Below the pieces are notes generated by a model, which saw nothing but the letters and a program-made list of their open reading frames with translations, did not search any database and was not told the origin of the DNA. Positions 17,933 to 26,841 of a stretch of 52,099 nucleotides of DNA are shown piece after piece; position 1 is the stretch's first letter, and the number at the start of each line of letters is the position of its first letter. Position numbers and translations under genes: made by a program. This stretch comes from Clostridiales bacterium. GTDB taxonomy: Bacteria > Bacillota > Clostridia > Saccharofermentanales > Saccharofermentanaceae. The stretch is taken from positions 1 through 52,099 of the forward strand of contig JAFZZM010000069.1 in the NCBI GenBank assembly GCA_017615755.1. The letters are read 5' to 3'.

Positions 17933-19135
17933 ATGGATATTTCTCACAGAAAAGTAAGTAAGCGAGTGCTTTTTAAGGATGCGCAGGGCAATACTCTGGC
18001 AAATAAAAATGTGCATGTTCAGCAGACGAAACATGATTTCCTGTTTGGCTGCGGTGCCTTTAATTTCATGCCTTATGTGGTAGACGGAAAAGAAGAGTTT
18101 AAAGAGGTTACGGAAAGCTGGCTCGAGATCTTCAATTACGGTACTCTGCCGTTTTACTGGGGGCAATTTGAAAAAGAAGAGGGCAATCCGAATACGGATG
18201 CACTCATGAAGACCGCAAAGTATCTTCAGAGCAAGAACGTGACGGTGAAGGGACACCCGCTTTGCTGGCATACTGCTTGTGCGGACTGGCTGATGCAGTA
18301 CGATAACAAGACTATCCTCGAGAAGCAGCTTGCCCGTATCGACCGTGAAGTGAACGGTTTTAAGGGTGTCATCGATATGTGGGACGTCATCAATGAAGTC
18401 GTCATCATGCCGATCTTCGATAAGTACGACAATGCTATTACGAGACTTTGTAAGGAACATGGAAGAGTCGGTCTGATCAAGAAAGTCTTCGATGAAGCCC
18501 ATGCCTGCAATCCTGACGCGGTCCTGCTGATCAACGATTTTAATACTTCCACCAACTATGAGATCCTTATCGATGGATGCCTGAATGCGGGCGTGCCGAT
18601 AAGTGCGATCGGTATCCAGTCACATCAGCACCAGGGATACTGGGGTAGAGATAAGGTCGAGGAAGTTTTGGCTCGTTATGAGCACTTTGGTCTTCCGATC
18701 CATTTTACGGAGAATACTTTGATTTCCGGTGAGATCATGCCGGCGCATATTGTTGACCTCAATGACTGGCAGGTCGAGAAGTGGCCGACGACTCCGGAAG
18801 GAGAAGAAAGACAGGCCAGAGAGATCGAAGAGATGTATCGTATTCTTTTCTCACATCCGTTGGTACAGGCGATCACGACATGGGATTATCGTGACGGCGC
18901 ATGGCTGCATGCTCCGAGCGGATTTATCCGTGAAGATAATTCTTTGAAACCGTCCTACAAGATGCTTCATAAGCTCGTGAAGGAAGAATGGTGGACTGTT
19001 ACCGATGTGCAGACAGATGCAGAGGGATATGCGGTAATCGAAGCATTTAAGGGCGAATATGATCTGTCTTCTAACGGCCTTTCCGCCAAGGCAGATCTGA
19101 AGGATAACGAGGGCCTGGTCATCACGCTTTCGTAA
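17933..19135 (+). CDS. GH10 endo-1,4-beta-xylanase, cytoplasmic
   Basis: A 400-residue glycoside hydrolase family 10 enzyme. The catalytic acid/base Glu is E155 in MWDVINEVV and the nucleophile is E260 in IHFTEN. Other family marks are GHPLCWH (107-113), NDFNTSTNYE and IGIQSHQHQGYWG. There is no signal peptide, so it should act on imported xylo-oligosaccharides rather than on polymeric xylan. A short N-terminal beta segment (1-35) and a C-terminal strand-rich tail (about 340-400) flank the barrel. It sits behind the AraC regulator and ahead of several oxidoreductases. No sugar transporter is encoded nearby in the window. Confidence 0.93.
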   Translation: MDISHRKVSKRVLFKDAQGNTLANKNVHVQQTKHDFLFGCGAFNFMPYVVDGKEEFKEVTESWLEIFNYGTLPFYWGQFEKEEGNPNTDALMKTAKYLQSKNVTVKGHPLCWHTACADWLMQYDNKTILEKQLARIDREVNGFKGVIDMWDVINEVVIMPIFDKYDNAITRLCKEHGRVGLIKKVFDEAHACNPDAVLLINDFNTSTNYEILIDGCLNAGVPISAIGIQSHQHQGYWGRDKVEEVLARYEHFGLPIHFTENTLISGEIMPAHIVDLNDWQVEKWPTTPEGEERQAREIEEMYRILFSHPLVQAITTWDYRDGAWLHAPSGFIREDNSLKPSYKMLHKLVKEEWWTVTDVQTDAEGYAVIEAFKGEYDLSSNGLSAKADLKDNEGLVITLS

Positions 19136-19178
19136 GTGAGACGGCAGTTTTCACAAAACGTTTTTGAGGAGGAACACT

Positions 19179-20297
19179 ATGAGTATTGATCTTTCTACAA
19201 TGCCAAAGTTAGGTTTTGGATTGATGCGTTTGCCGGAAAAAGACGGTGTCATTGACCACGAACATGTCTGCCGCATGGTAGATAAATACATGAGGGCCGG
19301 GTTGAACTATTTTGATACCGCGTATGTGTATCACGGAGGAAAGTCCGAGGTAGCCGCAAGAGAAGCACTCGTAAAGCGTTATCCGAGAGACAGTTTCATG
19401 ATCGCCACCAAGCTTCCTGCCTGGGAGATCAAGAAGGAAGAAGATATCGAGCGTATCTTTAATGAGCAGCTCGAGCGTGCGGGCGTCGACTATTTCGATT
19501 TCTATCTTCTCCACTCCGTGGAAGACGGAAACAACTACGACACCTATGTGAAGTATGACTGCTTTGACTGGTGTATGCAGAGAAAAGCAGAGGGAAAGAT
19601 CAAGCACTTCGGTTTTTCCTATCATGGCAGTCCGGAACTTCTTTCCGAGATCCTCGATCTGCATCCGGAAGTGGAGTTCGTGCAGATCCAGTTGAATTAT
19701 CTTGATCGTACAAACCCGGTCGTTCGTTCTCAAGAGCTTTATGAGATCCTCCATGCCAGAAACATTCCAATCATTGTCATGGAGCCGATCCGCGGTGGTA
19801 TGCTCGCGAGCATGGCGCCGGAGATCGAAGAAAAGTTCAAGGTCAGACGTCCGGATAAGTCCGTTGCTTCCTGGGCGCTTCGTTTTGTAGGATCTCTTCC
19901 GGGTGTGATGACCATTCTTTCCGGTATGTCTTCGGAAGACCAGATGGACGATAACATCGGTACATTTACGAACTTTGAAGAGCTTTCTGCGGACGAGATG
20001 GAAATCATCGATCAGGTTACAGCTGATATCCTGAGTATCCCGCAGATCGGCTGTACTGCATGTAAGTATTGCTGTGACGGATGCCCGATGAGTATCAGTA
20101 TTCCGGATGTGTTCCGTACGATCAACACGCTCAGAAGATATCCGGATGACTGGCGTTCCAAGAATTTCTACTCCGGCGTGGTTTCCCGCCACGGGAAAGC
20201 AGCCGATTGTATCGGCTGCGGCCAGTGTGAGAGCGTATGCCCGCAGCACCTGCCGATCATTGAGCTTCTGAAGGAAGCGGCATCGATCCTGGATTAA
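19179..20297 (+). CDS. Aldo/keto reductase with C-terminal 4Fe-4S ferredoxin region
   Basis: The 372-residue protein has an aldo/keto reductase barrel (LGFGLMRLPEKDG, NYFDTAYVYHGGKSE with the catalytic Tyr, DYFDFYLLHSV). The C-terminal part carries Cys clusters: CTACKYCCDGCP and CIGCGQCESVCPQ. This is the common anaerobe type of ferredoxin-linked AKR; substrates of such enzymes are mostly unknown. The ATG at 19179 follows GAGGAGG; an in-frame TTG 15 bases upstream lies inside that site and is not preferred. It belongs to the co-directional xylanase cluster. Confidence 0.94.
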   Translation: MSIDLSTMPKLGFGLMRLPEKDGVIDHEHVCRMVDKYMRAGLNYFDTAYVYHGGKSEVAAREALVKRYPRDSFMIATKLPAWEIKKEEDIERIFNEQLERAGVDYFDFYLLHSVEDGNNYDTYVKYDCFDWCMQRKAEGKIKHFGFSYHGSPELLSEILDLHPEVEFVQIQLNYLDRTNPVVRSQELYEILHARNIPIIVMEPIRGGMLASMAPEIEEKFKVRRPDKSVASWALRFVGSLPGVMTILSGMSSEDQMDDNIGTFTNFEELSADEMEIIDQVTADILSIPQIGCTACKYCCDGCPMSISIPDVFRTINTLRRYPDDWRSKNFYSGVVSRHGKAADCIGCGQCESVCPQHLPIIELLKEAASILD

Positions 20298-20351
20298 TAA
20301 GAAACGACCAAACGACATTTTTAGATAAGACAGAAGAGTATAGGTGGATCT

Positions 20352-21380
20352 ATGAAAAAGAGAGCTTTATTTATCGGTGGTACAGGTACCATCAGCACAG
20401 CAATCGTAAAGCGACTGGTCAATGACCTGGATTGGGAAGTATGGGTGTTGAATCGCGGTAACCGCGCAGATGTTTTGCCTGAGGGCGTGCATCAGGTAAT
20501 TGCGGATATCAACGATGAGAAAACTGTACTGGAAAAACTGGGTGATACCACTTTTGATTCGGTATGTGAGTTCATAGGTTTTACCGTATCCCAGGTCGAA
20601 CGCGATTATCGCCTTTTTAACGGCAGAACGAAGCAGTATATCTATATCAGCTCTGCCTCTGCCTACCATAAGCCGGCAGCAGGTTATATCATCACGGAAG
20701 GCACGACACTGGCGAATCCGTACTGGCAGTATTCCCGAGACAAGATCGCCTGTGAAGAGTTCCTGATGAAGAAGTATAAAGAAGAAGGATTCCCGGTCAC
20801 GATCGTCCGCCCGAGCCACACATACGATGAGCGTAATGTACCTCTCGGTGTGCACGGAAAGAAAGGTTTCTGGCAGGTCATCAAGAGAATGCAGGAAGGA
20901 AAACCGGTCATCATTCAGGGCGACGGTTCGAGCCTTTGGACATTGACATGGAATGCCGATTTTGCGATCGGTTATACCGGACTTATGGGCAACCGTCATG
21001 CGATCGGTGAAGCTTTCCAGATCACATCGGATGAAGTTCTGACCTGGGATCAGATTTATGCCACCATTGCGGATGCACTTGGTGTACAATTACATGCATA
21101 TCATGTATCGACCGATTTCCTGCGTGCAGTGGGAGATCCCTGCGGCTACGACTATACCGGTTCGCTTCTGGGCGACAAGTCTGTATCCGTCGTATTTGAT
21201 AACACAAAACTGAAGCGTACTGTTCCGGACATGCAGACGAATGTACGATTCGATATGGGCGTGCGTATCGCGCTGGACTATGTCCTCTCTCATAAAGAGT
21301 GCCAGATCGAAGATCCTGAGTTCGATGCCTGGTGTGACAAGGTGATCGCTTCCATAGAAAAAGCGAAAGAAACTTTCTAA
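20352..21380 (+). CDS. NAD-dependent epimerase/dehydratase-like SDR protein
   Basis: This 342-residue extended short-chain dehydrogenase has an N-terminal dinucleotide-binding motif (LFIGGTGTISTAIVKRL), SSASAYHK in the catalytic region and a C-terminal substrate domain. The usual YxxxK is not obvious; YWQYSRDKIACE supplies Y and K at YSRDK. It resembles the group of NAD-binding proteins with GTG-I motifs seen in sugar-modification clusters and the CSP41-like family. The sugar substrate is unknown. It lies 54 bases after the aldo/keto reductase and 12 bases before the next one, so it is likely part of the same operon. Confidence 0.88.
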   Translation: MKKRALFIGGTGTISTAIVKRLVNDLDWEVWVLNRGNRADVLPEGVHQVIADINDEKTVLEKLGDTTFDSVCEFIGFTVSQVERDYRLFNGRTKQYIYISSASAYHKPAAGYIITEGTTLANPYWQYSRDKIACEEFLMKKYKEEGFPVTIVRPSHTYDERNVPLGVHGKKGFWQVIKRMQEGKPVIIQGDGSSLWTLTWNADFAIGYTGLMGNRHAIGEAFQITSDEVLTWDQIYATIADALGVQLHAYHVSTDFLRAVGDPCGYDYTGSLLGDKSVSVVFDNTKLKRTVPDMQTNVRFDMGVRIALDYVLSHKECQIEDPEFDAWCDKVIASIEKAKETF

Positions 21381-21392
21381 GGAGTACGAAAT

Positions 21393-22319
21393 ATGAAAAT
21401 GTTGAATGTTGTAAACGGACCGCAGAATATCTCGAGGATCATTCTGGGATGTATGCGTATGCCGGCTTTAAGCGTAGAAGACGCTGCAAAGATGATTGCT
21501 ACATCGCAAGAACTTGGAATCAACTATTTCGATCACGCGACCTGCTATGGTGACGGCGAAGCAGAGACCCGTTTCGGAGATGCGCTTCCTTTGACAGGCA
21601 TCAAGAGAGAGGACATCTATCTTCAGAGTAAGTGCGGTCTGCATTTTGACCGTCAGGAATTCGACTGGAGCAAAGGAGATATCCTGGAAAGCGTAGACGG
21701 TATCCTTTCCCGTCTGAAGACAGATTACCTCGATGCATTACTGCTGCATCGTCCGGATGTGCTTTTTGATCCGGAAGAAGTCGCAGAGGCTTTCGATATC
21801 TTAAGCAGTTCAGGCAAAGTCAAGCATTTTGGTGTCAGTAATGTAACTCCGGGCCAGCTGGATCTTCTGAAGAAATACGTGAAGCAACCGTTGGTATTTA
21901 ACCAGCTTCAGCTTTCACTGGATCAGTCCCAGCTGATCGATACGCCGTTATATCTCAACAACAAGACGACGGACATGTCTATCGATAGAGACAATGGTAC
22001 TCTCGAGTATTGTCGTCTGCACGATATCACGATCCAGGCCTGGTCTCCGCTTCAGATCGGCATGTTCAAGGGATGCTTTGTAGATCATCCGGATTTCCCG
22101 AAACTCAATGAGGTAATGGGACGAATCGGAGAAACATACGGGGTTTCGAAGACGGCGATCGCCATCGCATGGATCCTTCGTCATCCGGCGAAGATGCAGG
22201 CGATTGCAGGTACAATGAATCCGGATCATCTGAAGGATATCTGTGATGCGACGAAAGTCGATCTGACACACAAAGAGTGGTATGACCTGTATCTTGCATC
22301 CGGCAAATTCCTGCCGTAA
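21393..22319 (+). CDS. Aldo/keto reductase (no ferredoxin tail)
   Basis: A 308-residue member of the aldo/keto reductase superfamily of the YdhF type: NISRIILGCMRMP, NYFDHATCYGDGEAE with the catalytic Asp and Tyr, DYLDALLLHRPD and HFGVSNVTPGQL. It ends shortly after the barrel and lacks the Cys clusters of the neighbour at 19179. AAGGAG precedes the first ATG. It probably reduces a sugar-derived carbonyl in the pathway served by this cluster; the substrate cannot be named. Confidence 0.94.
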   Translation: MKMLNVVNGPQNISRIILGCMRMPALSVEDAAKMIATSQELGINYFDHATCYGDGEAETRFGDALPLTGIKREDIYLQSKCGLHFDRQEFDWSKGDILESVDGILSRLKTDYLDALLLHRPDVLFDPEEVAEAFDILSSSGKVKHFGVSNVTPGQLDLLKKYVKQPLVFNQLQLSLDQSQLIDTPLYLNNKTTDMSIDRDNGTLEYCRLHDITIQAWSPLQIGMFKGCFVDHPDFPKLNEVMGRIGETYGVSKTAIAIAWILRHPAKMQAIAGTMNPDHLKDICDATKVDLTHKEWYDLYLASGKFLP

Positions 22320-22342
22320 TACAAAGAAGGAGCGTGAATACT

Positions 22343-23323
22343 ATGCAGAAAGTTAAATGGGGTATTTTAGGAACCGCGAACATCGCAAGATGGGGCACGA
22401 TCCCGGGTATGAAGCAGGCGGTAAGCTGTGAGCTTTATGCGATAGCAGGAAGAAATCCGGAAAAAGCCGAAGCATATAAGAACGAATATGGTTTTGAAAA
22501 AGCATACGGAAGTTACGATGAACTGATCGAAGATAAGGATGTTCAGGCTATCTATATTCCGCTTCCGAATGACCTGCATCTGAAGTATGTTAAGGCAGCG
22601 CTTCAGCATGGTAAGCATGTTCTCTGTGAGAAGCCCTTGGGCTTAACTGCAAATGAAGTGCGTGAGATGTTTAAGACCGCAAAAGAAAACGGTGTATATC
22701 TCATGGAAGCATATGCTTATCTTCACAGCCCATATGTCGAAAGCCTGAAGAACGATGTAAAGAGCGGCGTTATCGGAGACATCGACTATATCGAATCTGC
22801 ATTTATCACGCAAGGCTATAAAGAAGATTTCCGTCTCCATAAGGAGCATGGCGGTGGCGCCATGTACGATCTTGGCTGTTATTGCACGACCATGATCCTG
22901 TCCCTGATCGATTCGGAACCGGCATTCGTTAAGGCCAGTTCCGAATATTCTGACTTGGGTGTAGATCTGAATACTGCGGCGATCATCCGCTTTCAAAATG
23001 GTGCAAGAGCATCCTTTAATGTCGGCATGATCCTTGGTGAGAACACGAATTCAAGATTTGACCGACTGTTCATTCATGGTACGAAAGGCTCGATCCGCTC
23101 GGATGTTGAGTACAATCAGGAAGGCAAAGTCAGCTATAAGGTGTATACGAAAGACGGAGTCACAGAAAGCAGTATTTCCGTTCCGCAGAATTATTCATTG
23201 GAGATCGAACAGCTCAGCCGTTGTATCCTTTATGGAGAGACGCCTTTCATTACACCTGAGTTTTCGATCCGCAATGCAGAGTTGATGGATAAGGTCTTTG
23301 AAGAGATCGGTTTTTACGCATAG
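22343..23323 (+). CDS. Gfo/Idh/MocA-family oxidoreductase
   Basis: A 326-residue NAD(P)-dependent sugar dehydrogenase-like protein. The Rossmann half has WGILGTANIARWG, PLPNDLHLKYVKAAL and HVLCEKPLG with the conserved EKP Lys. The C-terminal half is the alpha/beta substrate domain (GGGAMYDLGCYC contains the conserved D..CY region). The ATG at 22343 lies 10 bases after AAGGAG; a GTG nearer the site (22334) is less likely. It closes the AraC/xylanase cluster and may oxidise or epimerise a pyranose or inositol-like substrate. Confidence 0.94.
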   Translation: MQKVKWGILGTANIARWGTIPGMKQAVSCELYAIAGRNPEKAEAYKNEYGFEKAYGSYDELIEDKDVQAIYIPLPNDLHLKYVKAALQHGKHVLCEKPLGLTANEVREMFKTAKENGVYLMEAYAYLHSPYVESLKNDVKSGVIGDIDYIESAFITQGYKEDFRLHKEHGGGAMYDLGCYCTTMILSLIDSEPAFVKASSEYSDLGVDLNTAAIIRFQNGARASFNVGMILGENTNSRFDRLFIHGTKGSIRSDVEYNQEGKVSYKVYTKDGVTESSISVPQNYSLEIEQLSRCILYGETPFITPEFSIRNAELMDKVFEEIGFYA

Positions 23324-23412
23324 GAATTGACGGAAATATCATGCATTCTGGAGTCCTCGAACCCCGCGTATAAGGTATAATAGACATATACTGCGACCTT
23401 GAGGTGAGAAAG

Positions 23413-24831
23413 ATGGGCTGGACGAAAGAGACGATCCATGCGATCGTGGAGAAGCAGCGGGAGTTCTTCTTGTCGGGGAAAACACTGGATGTGTCTTTCC
23501 GGCTGAAGATGCTTGATGCGCTGTATGACGGGCTGAAATCTCATGGGAAAGATGTGGAAGACGCGATTTCTAAAGATCTGGGCCGTCATCCTCTGGAGTC
23601 TTATTTCTGTGATGTCGGCGCGACGCTTACAGAGATCTCGGAGATCCGTTCGCATCTGAAAAAGTGGGCGAAACCCGATCGGAAATTCAGCGGACTCAAA
23701 TGCTTCCCGAGTATCTGGACACGGATCTATAAACTTCCTTATGGCGTGACACTGGTCATCAGTCCTTTTAACTTTCCAATCTATCTGTCGCTTGTCGTGG
23801 TGGCGACTTCGCTTGCGGGTGGAAACACGGTCATATTAAAGACCAGTTCCAAGTCTTCTGCCTGCACGGAAGTGCTGAAGACGATAATCCACGAGACGTT
23901 CCCTGAAGAGTATGTGACACTGGTGGACGGCGGACATGATATTGCTGATCTCTGTCTGGAAGAACGCTTCGATAAGATCTTTTATACCGGGTCGCCGAAG
24001 GTGGGTGTGCATGTCATGGAGATGGCAGCGAAACACCTGACGCCTGTGGCGCTGGAACTTGGCGGTGAAACAGGAAACTGGTGCGTCGTGCGAAAAGATG
24101 CGGATCTGAAGGATGCGGCCAGAAAGATCGCGTTCTTTAAGCTCATGAACAGCGGGCAGATCTGTATCAATATCAATCAGATCGCAGTGGCATCGGAAGT
24201 CGCCGATGCTTTCCTGCAAGAGTTGAAAGCTGCGTTTATAAAACAGATAGGGGAGAGCGCGATCGACAATCCGGAGTATCCGAGACTGATCAGCGCAAGT
24301 GCTTTTGAAAAATGCAAGAGCGAAGCGGAAGAGTATAAGGATCGCATTGTGTTTGGTGGAAAAGGCGATGCGGAAAAGCTCCGCTTCGAACCGACGATCA
24401 TATACCCGATCAGAATCGATGAACCTGTTGTGCAGCATGAACTCTTTAATCCGCTCCTGCCGGTCGTGCCTTATGAGGACAGCAGGATCGATGAGCTGAT
24501 GGACACGATCAACAGAAGAGAGCATGGACTTGCACTCTATGTATTTACAAAGAATAAGAAGTGGGCAAAGAAAGTGATGGCGACCCAGCAGTATGGCGGT
24601 GGTTGTGTGAATGAAGTGTGCCTGCATCTTATGGTGAAGGGCGCGCCTTTCAATGGTACCGGACATTCAGGCATGGGATCGTACCATGGTATATGGGGAT
24701 TCCGGGAATTTACACACCAGAGTACAGTGCTTTTCGGTTCGAACCATTTCAATCTTCCGATGCGGGAACACCCGTACAGTGGAAAGAGCGGAGAGAAGAA
24801 AAGAAAACTTCTCAATCTTTTTTTACGTTAG
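23413..24831 (+). CDS. Aldehyde dehydrogenase (class 3-like)
   Basis: About 472 residues with the NAD(P)-dependent aldehyde dehydrogenase fold: VISPFNFPIYLSL, GGNTVILKTSSKSSACTEVL, FYTGSPKVGVHVMEMAAKHLTPVALELGGETGN with the general-base Glu, and MNSGQICININQ with the catalytic Cys. The C-terminus (NHFNLPMREHPYSGKSGEKKRKLLNLFLR) is typical of the monotopic class 3/fatty-aldehyde group. The usual GGKSP is GGETGN here and the sequence after the catalytic Cys is ININQ rather than the usual APDYV, so specificity may differ. GAGGTG precedes the ATG at 23413. A TATAAT at 23376-23381 may be its -10 element. Confidence 0.93.
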   Translation: MGWTKETIHAIVEKQREFFLSGKTLDVSFRLKMLDALYDGLKSHGKDVEDAISKDLGRHPLESYFCDVGATLTEISEIRSHLKKWAKPDRKFSGLKCFPSIWTRIYKLPYGVTLVISPFNFPIYLSLVVVATSLAGGNTVILKTSSKSSACTEVLKTIIHETFPEEYVTLVDGGHDIADLCLEERFDKIFYTGSPKVGVHVMEMAAKHLTPVALELGGETGNWCVVRKDADLKDAARKIAFFKLMNSGQICININQIAVASEVADAFLQELKAAFIKQIGESAIDNPEYPRLISASAFEKCKSEAEEYKDRIVFGGKGDAEKLRFEPTIIYPIRIDEPVVQHELFNPLLPVVPYEDSRIDELMDTINRREHGLALYVFTKNKKWAKKVMATQQYGGGCVNEVCLHLMVKGAPFNGTGHSGMGSYHGIWGFREFTHQSTVLFGSNHFNLPMREHPYSGKSGEKKRKLLNLFLR

Positions 24832-24874
24832 TGATATAATCGATTACAAGTAAGCAAGAACGGAGGGAAAGATT

Positions 24875-25543
24875 ATGTTGTTCGAAAAGGAAAAAGTGAA
24901 GTTAAGTGAAAGAGAACGACAGATGCGTGCTATGGAAAGAGAGCAAGCTGTAGTTCTTGGCAACAGATTTAAGTTACTGTTTATAATTCACGTTGCTTCG
25001 GTAGCAGCATCTTTTGCTTCGTATGTTGCCACATACCTTGAGGCCGGATTTGGTGTGATCGCCGTGATCTCCGGTATCAGTCTTGCGATGAGCATTCTTT
25101 TTGCTGTGATCCTTTTTATGCTGGGAAAATATAACAGTGAATTCACGATGGCGGGTCTGACCTTTATCATGGCGCAAATTGCCACCTTCTGTCAGTCGAT
25201 CAGTCCTTCGGGAGTTTCTATGATGTTCTCGATCATGGCCGCTGCTCTGAGCGTCGGGTATGTTATCAAGTTCACTTCCGGAATGGAAGCCTGTGTAACA
25301 CATGCTGATGGCTATCTTGCGGAATCCTGGGAAAAGTTCAGAAACTACTTTATTTATGTAACGATTTTTACTGTCTGCTGCACGGTGATGGTGTTCTTCC
25401 CGGGTATTTTGAAGGTATTAGCTGCGATCGGGATCTTATTGGCTGCGATTGTAGCGCTTATTCTTTCCGTTTGGCAGATCGTTCTTTTGTATCGCTCGGC
25501 CAATACCATGACTGCTTTCAGTCAGACGCCGATCGATGAATGA
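24875..25543 (+). CDS. Multispanning membrane protein, paralog of 30782-31558
   Basis: The 222-residue product has a charged, coiled N-terminus (LSERERQMRAMEREQ) followed by about five or six hydrophobic segments. It shares the hallmark block near the C-terminus with the protein at 30782-31558: (E/S)WxxFRxxFIYV, a long membrane stretch and VWQIVLLYRS. No known family is recognised. It follows the aldehyde dehydrogenase after 43 bases, with a TATAAT at 24835-24840 that may give it its own promoter, and has a GGAGGG ribosome binding site. Confidence 0.85.
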   Translation: MLFEKEKVKLSERERQMRAMEREQAVVLGNRFKLLFIIHVASVAASFASYVATYLEAGFGVIAVISGISLAMSILFAVILFMLGKYNSEFTMAGLTFIMAQIATFCQSISPSGVSMMFSIMAAALSVGYVIKFTSGMEACVTHADGYLAESWEKFRNYFIYVTIFTVCCTVMVFFPGILKVLAAIGILLAAIVALILSVWQIVLLYRSANTMTAFSQTPIDE

Positions 25544-25548
25544 TTGAT

Positions 25549-25577
25549 TTGACAGTGCTTTTTGCAAAAAATGATAA
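25549..25577 (+). promoter_or_regulatory. Promoter of the nitroreductase operon
   Basis: TTGACA (25549-25554), a 17-base spacer and TGATAA (25572-25577). The spacer holds one copy of the GTGCTTTT octamer. Confidence 0.5.
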
Positions 25578-25674
25578 ATCCGAGAGCGTAGGATAAGAAG
25601 ATAATGCAGCCACCGGATGGTATGCTGTTTTCAGTGATTGAAATACCCGAAATTCTGTAAAGGAGAATATGCTA

Positions 25675-26199
25675 ATGAATGATACATTGAGAGTTCTTGA
25701 ATCCAGAAGAAGTTGCAGAAGCTTCAAACCGGATATGGTCAAAGAAGAAGATCTGAAGGCGATCATTAAGGCCGGTACTTTTGCGGCTACCGGTATGGGC
25801 AGGCAAAGCCCGATCATTATCGCGGTAACAGATAAGAGTATGCGTGATCAGATCTCGGAAGAGAATAGAAAGGTCGGCGGCTGGGGCGAAGGCTTCGATC
25901 CGTTTTATGGTGCTCCTGTTATCCTGATCGTGCTCGCAAATAAAGATGTCGTGACACATGTATACGATGGTTCACTGGTCATGGGAAACCTCATGAATGC
26001 TGCAGAGAGCCTCGGTGTGGCCAGTATCTGGATCCACAGGGCAAAAGAAGAGTTTGAATCTGATTTCGGTAAGTCGCTCCTTGCAAAACTTGGTATTACC
26101 GGCGAGTACGAAGGAATCGGACATTGTGCACTTGGTTATGCTGCAGAACCGGCAAAAGAACCGGCTGCCAGAAAAGAAGATTATGTGTATTACATCTGA
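25675..26199 (+). CDS. Nitroreductase-family flavoprotein
   Basis: The product is about 174 residues, a small FMN-dependent nitroreductase-fold protein: SRRSCRSFKPDMV is the FMN-phosphate-binding Arg/Ser segment, with AGTFAATGMGRQSP and GMxN-like MGNLMNAAESLGVASIWIH. AAGGAG lies 3 bases from an ATG at 25669 and 9 bases from the ATG at 25675, so the second is chosen. The next gene starts 24 bases later, forming an operon with a cyclase-family protein and a flavodoxin-like reductase. Likely roles are reduction of quinones, nitro compounds or enones. Confidence 0.93.
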   Translation: MNDTLRVLESRRSCRSFKPDMVKEEDLKAIIKAGTFAATGMGRQSPIIIAVTDKSMRDQISEENRKVGGWGEGFDPFYGAPVILIVLANKDVVTHVYDGSLVMGNLMNAAESLGVASIWIHRAKEEFESDFGKSLLAKLGITGEYEGIGHCALGYAAEPAKEPAARKEDYVYYI

Positions 26200-26223
26200 T
26201 GCATAGCGGCATTAGGAGTCTTT

Positions 26224-26823
26224 ATGAAGATTTACGATATTTCACAGGAAGTCTTCGGATGCGCGGTATATCCCGGCGATCCGACTCCTGAAAAAGAGAT
26301 CAAACTGAGGATCGAAGATGGTGCGGTCTGTAATCTGAGTGCACTGCATATGTGTGCCCATAACGGAACGCATGTCGATGCGCCTTACCATTTCCTTAAT
26401 GACGGTAAAAAGATCGATGAGGTCGATATTTCAAAGTTTATCGGTTATGCGTATGTGGCAGAACATAACGGAGATCTTTCTGCTTCGGATGCGCAGAACA
26501 TTCTGGAAAAAGCCGAAGCAGCGGATAAGCGTGCTGCCGAAAGGATCCTGATAAAGGGTGATGTTACGGTTACTGCTGAGGCGGCAAAAGTATTCGCACA
26601 GGCGGGCATCCTTCTTTACGGAAATGAATCGCAGACGGTCGGTCCTCTTATGGCGCCGATGGAAGTACACCTGATCATGTTGGGGGCTGAAATCGTTCTG
26701 CTTGAGGGAGTACGGCTTTCGGAAGTGCCGGAAGGTGTGTATATTCTTCATGCCGCACCGCTGAATCTCGGAGGAGCGGAGGGTGCACCATGCCGGGCGA
26801 CACTGATGAAACTCGAAGAATAA
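26224..26823 (+). CDS. Cyclase-family protein (kynurenine formamidase-like metal hydrolase)
   Basis: A 199-residue member of the PF04199 cyclase family, which includes bacterial kynurenine formamidase (KynB) and other metal-dependent hydrolases. The metal-binding motif is intact as HNGTHVDAPYHF, and the N-terminal IYDISQEVFGCAVYPGDPTPE matches the family start. The C-terminal PLNLGGAEGAPCRA segment is also typical. No tryptophan catabolism genes are nearby, so formamidase activity is uncertain. It lies between a nitroreductase and a flavodoxin-like reductase with short gaps. Confidence 0.9.
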   Translation: MKIYDISQEVFGCAVYPGDPTPEKEIKLRIEDGAVCNLSALHMCAHNGTHVDAPYHFLNDGKKIDEVDISKFIGYAYVAEHNGDLSASDAQNILEKAEAADKRAAERILIKGDVTVTAEAAKVFAQAGILLYGNESQTVGPLMAPMEVHLIMLGAEIVLLEGVRLSEVPEGVYILHAAPLNLGGAEGAPCRATLMKLEE

Positions 26824-26841
26824 GTGCTTTTGGAGAGAAAA

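Noticed and set aside
9791..25580. Identical 16-mer CAAAAAATGATAAATC at 9791-9806 and 25565-25580
   Set aside because: A/T-rich and only two copies; chance in 52 kb is plausible. It may reflect two -10 regions.
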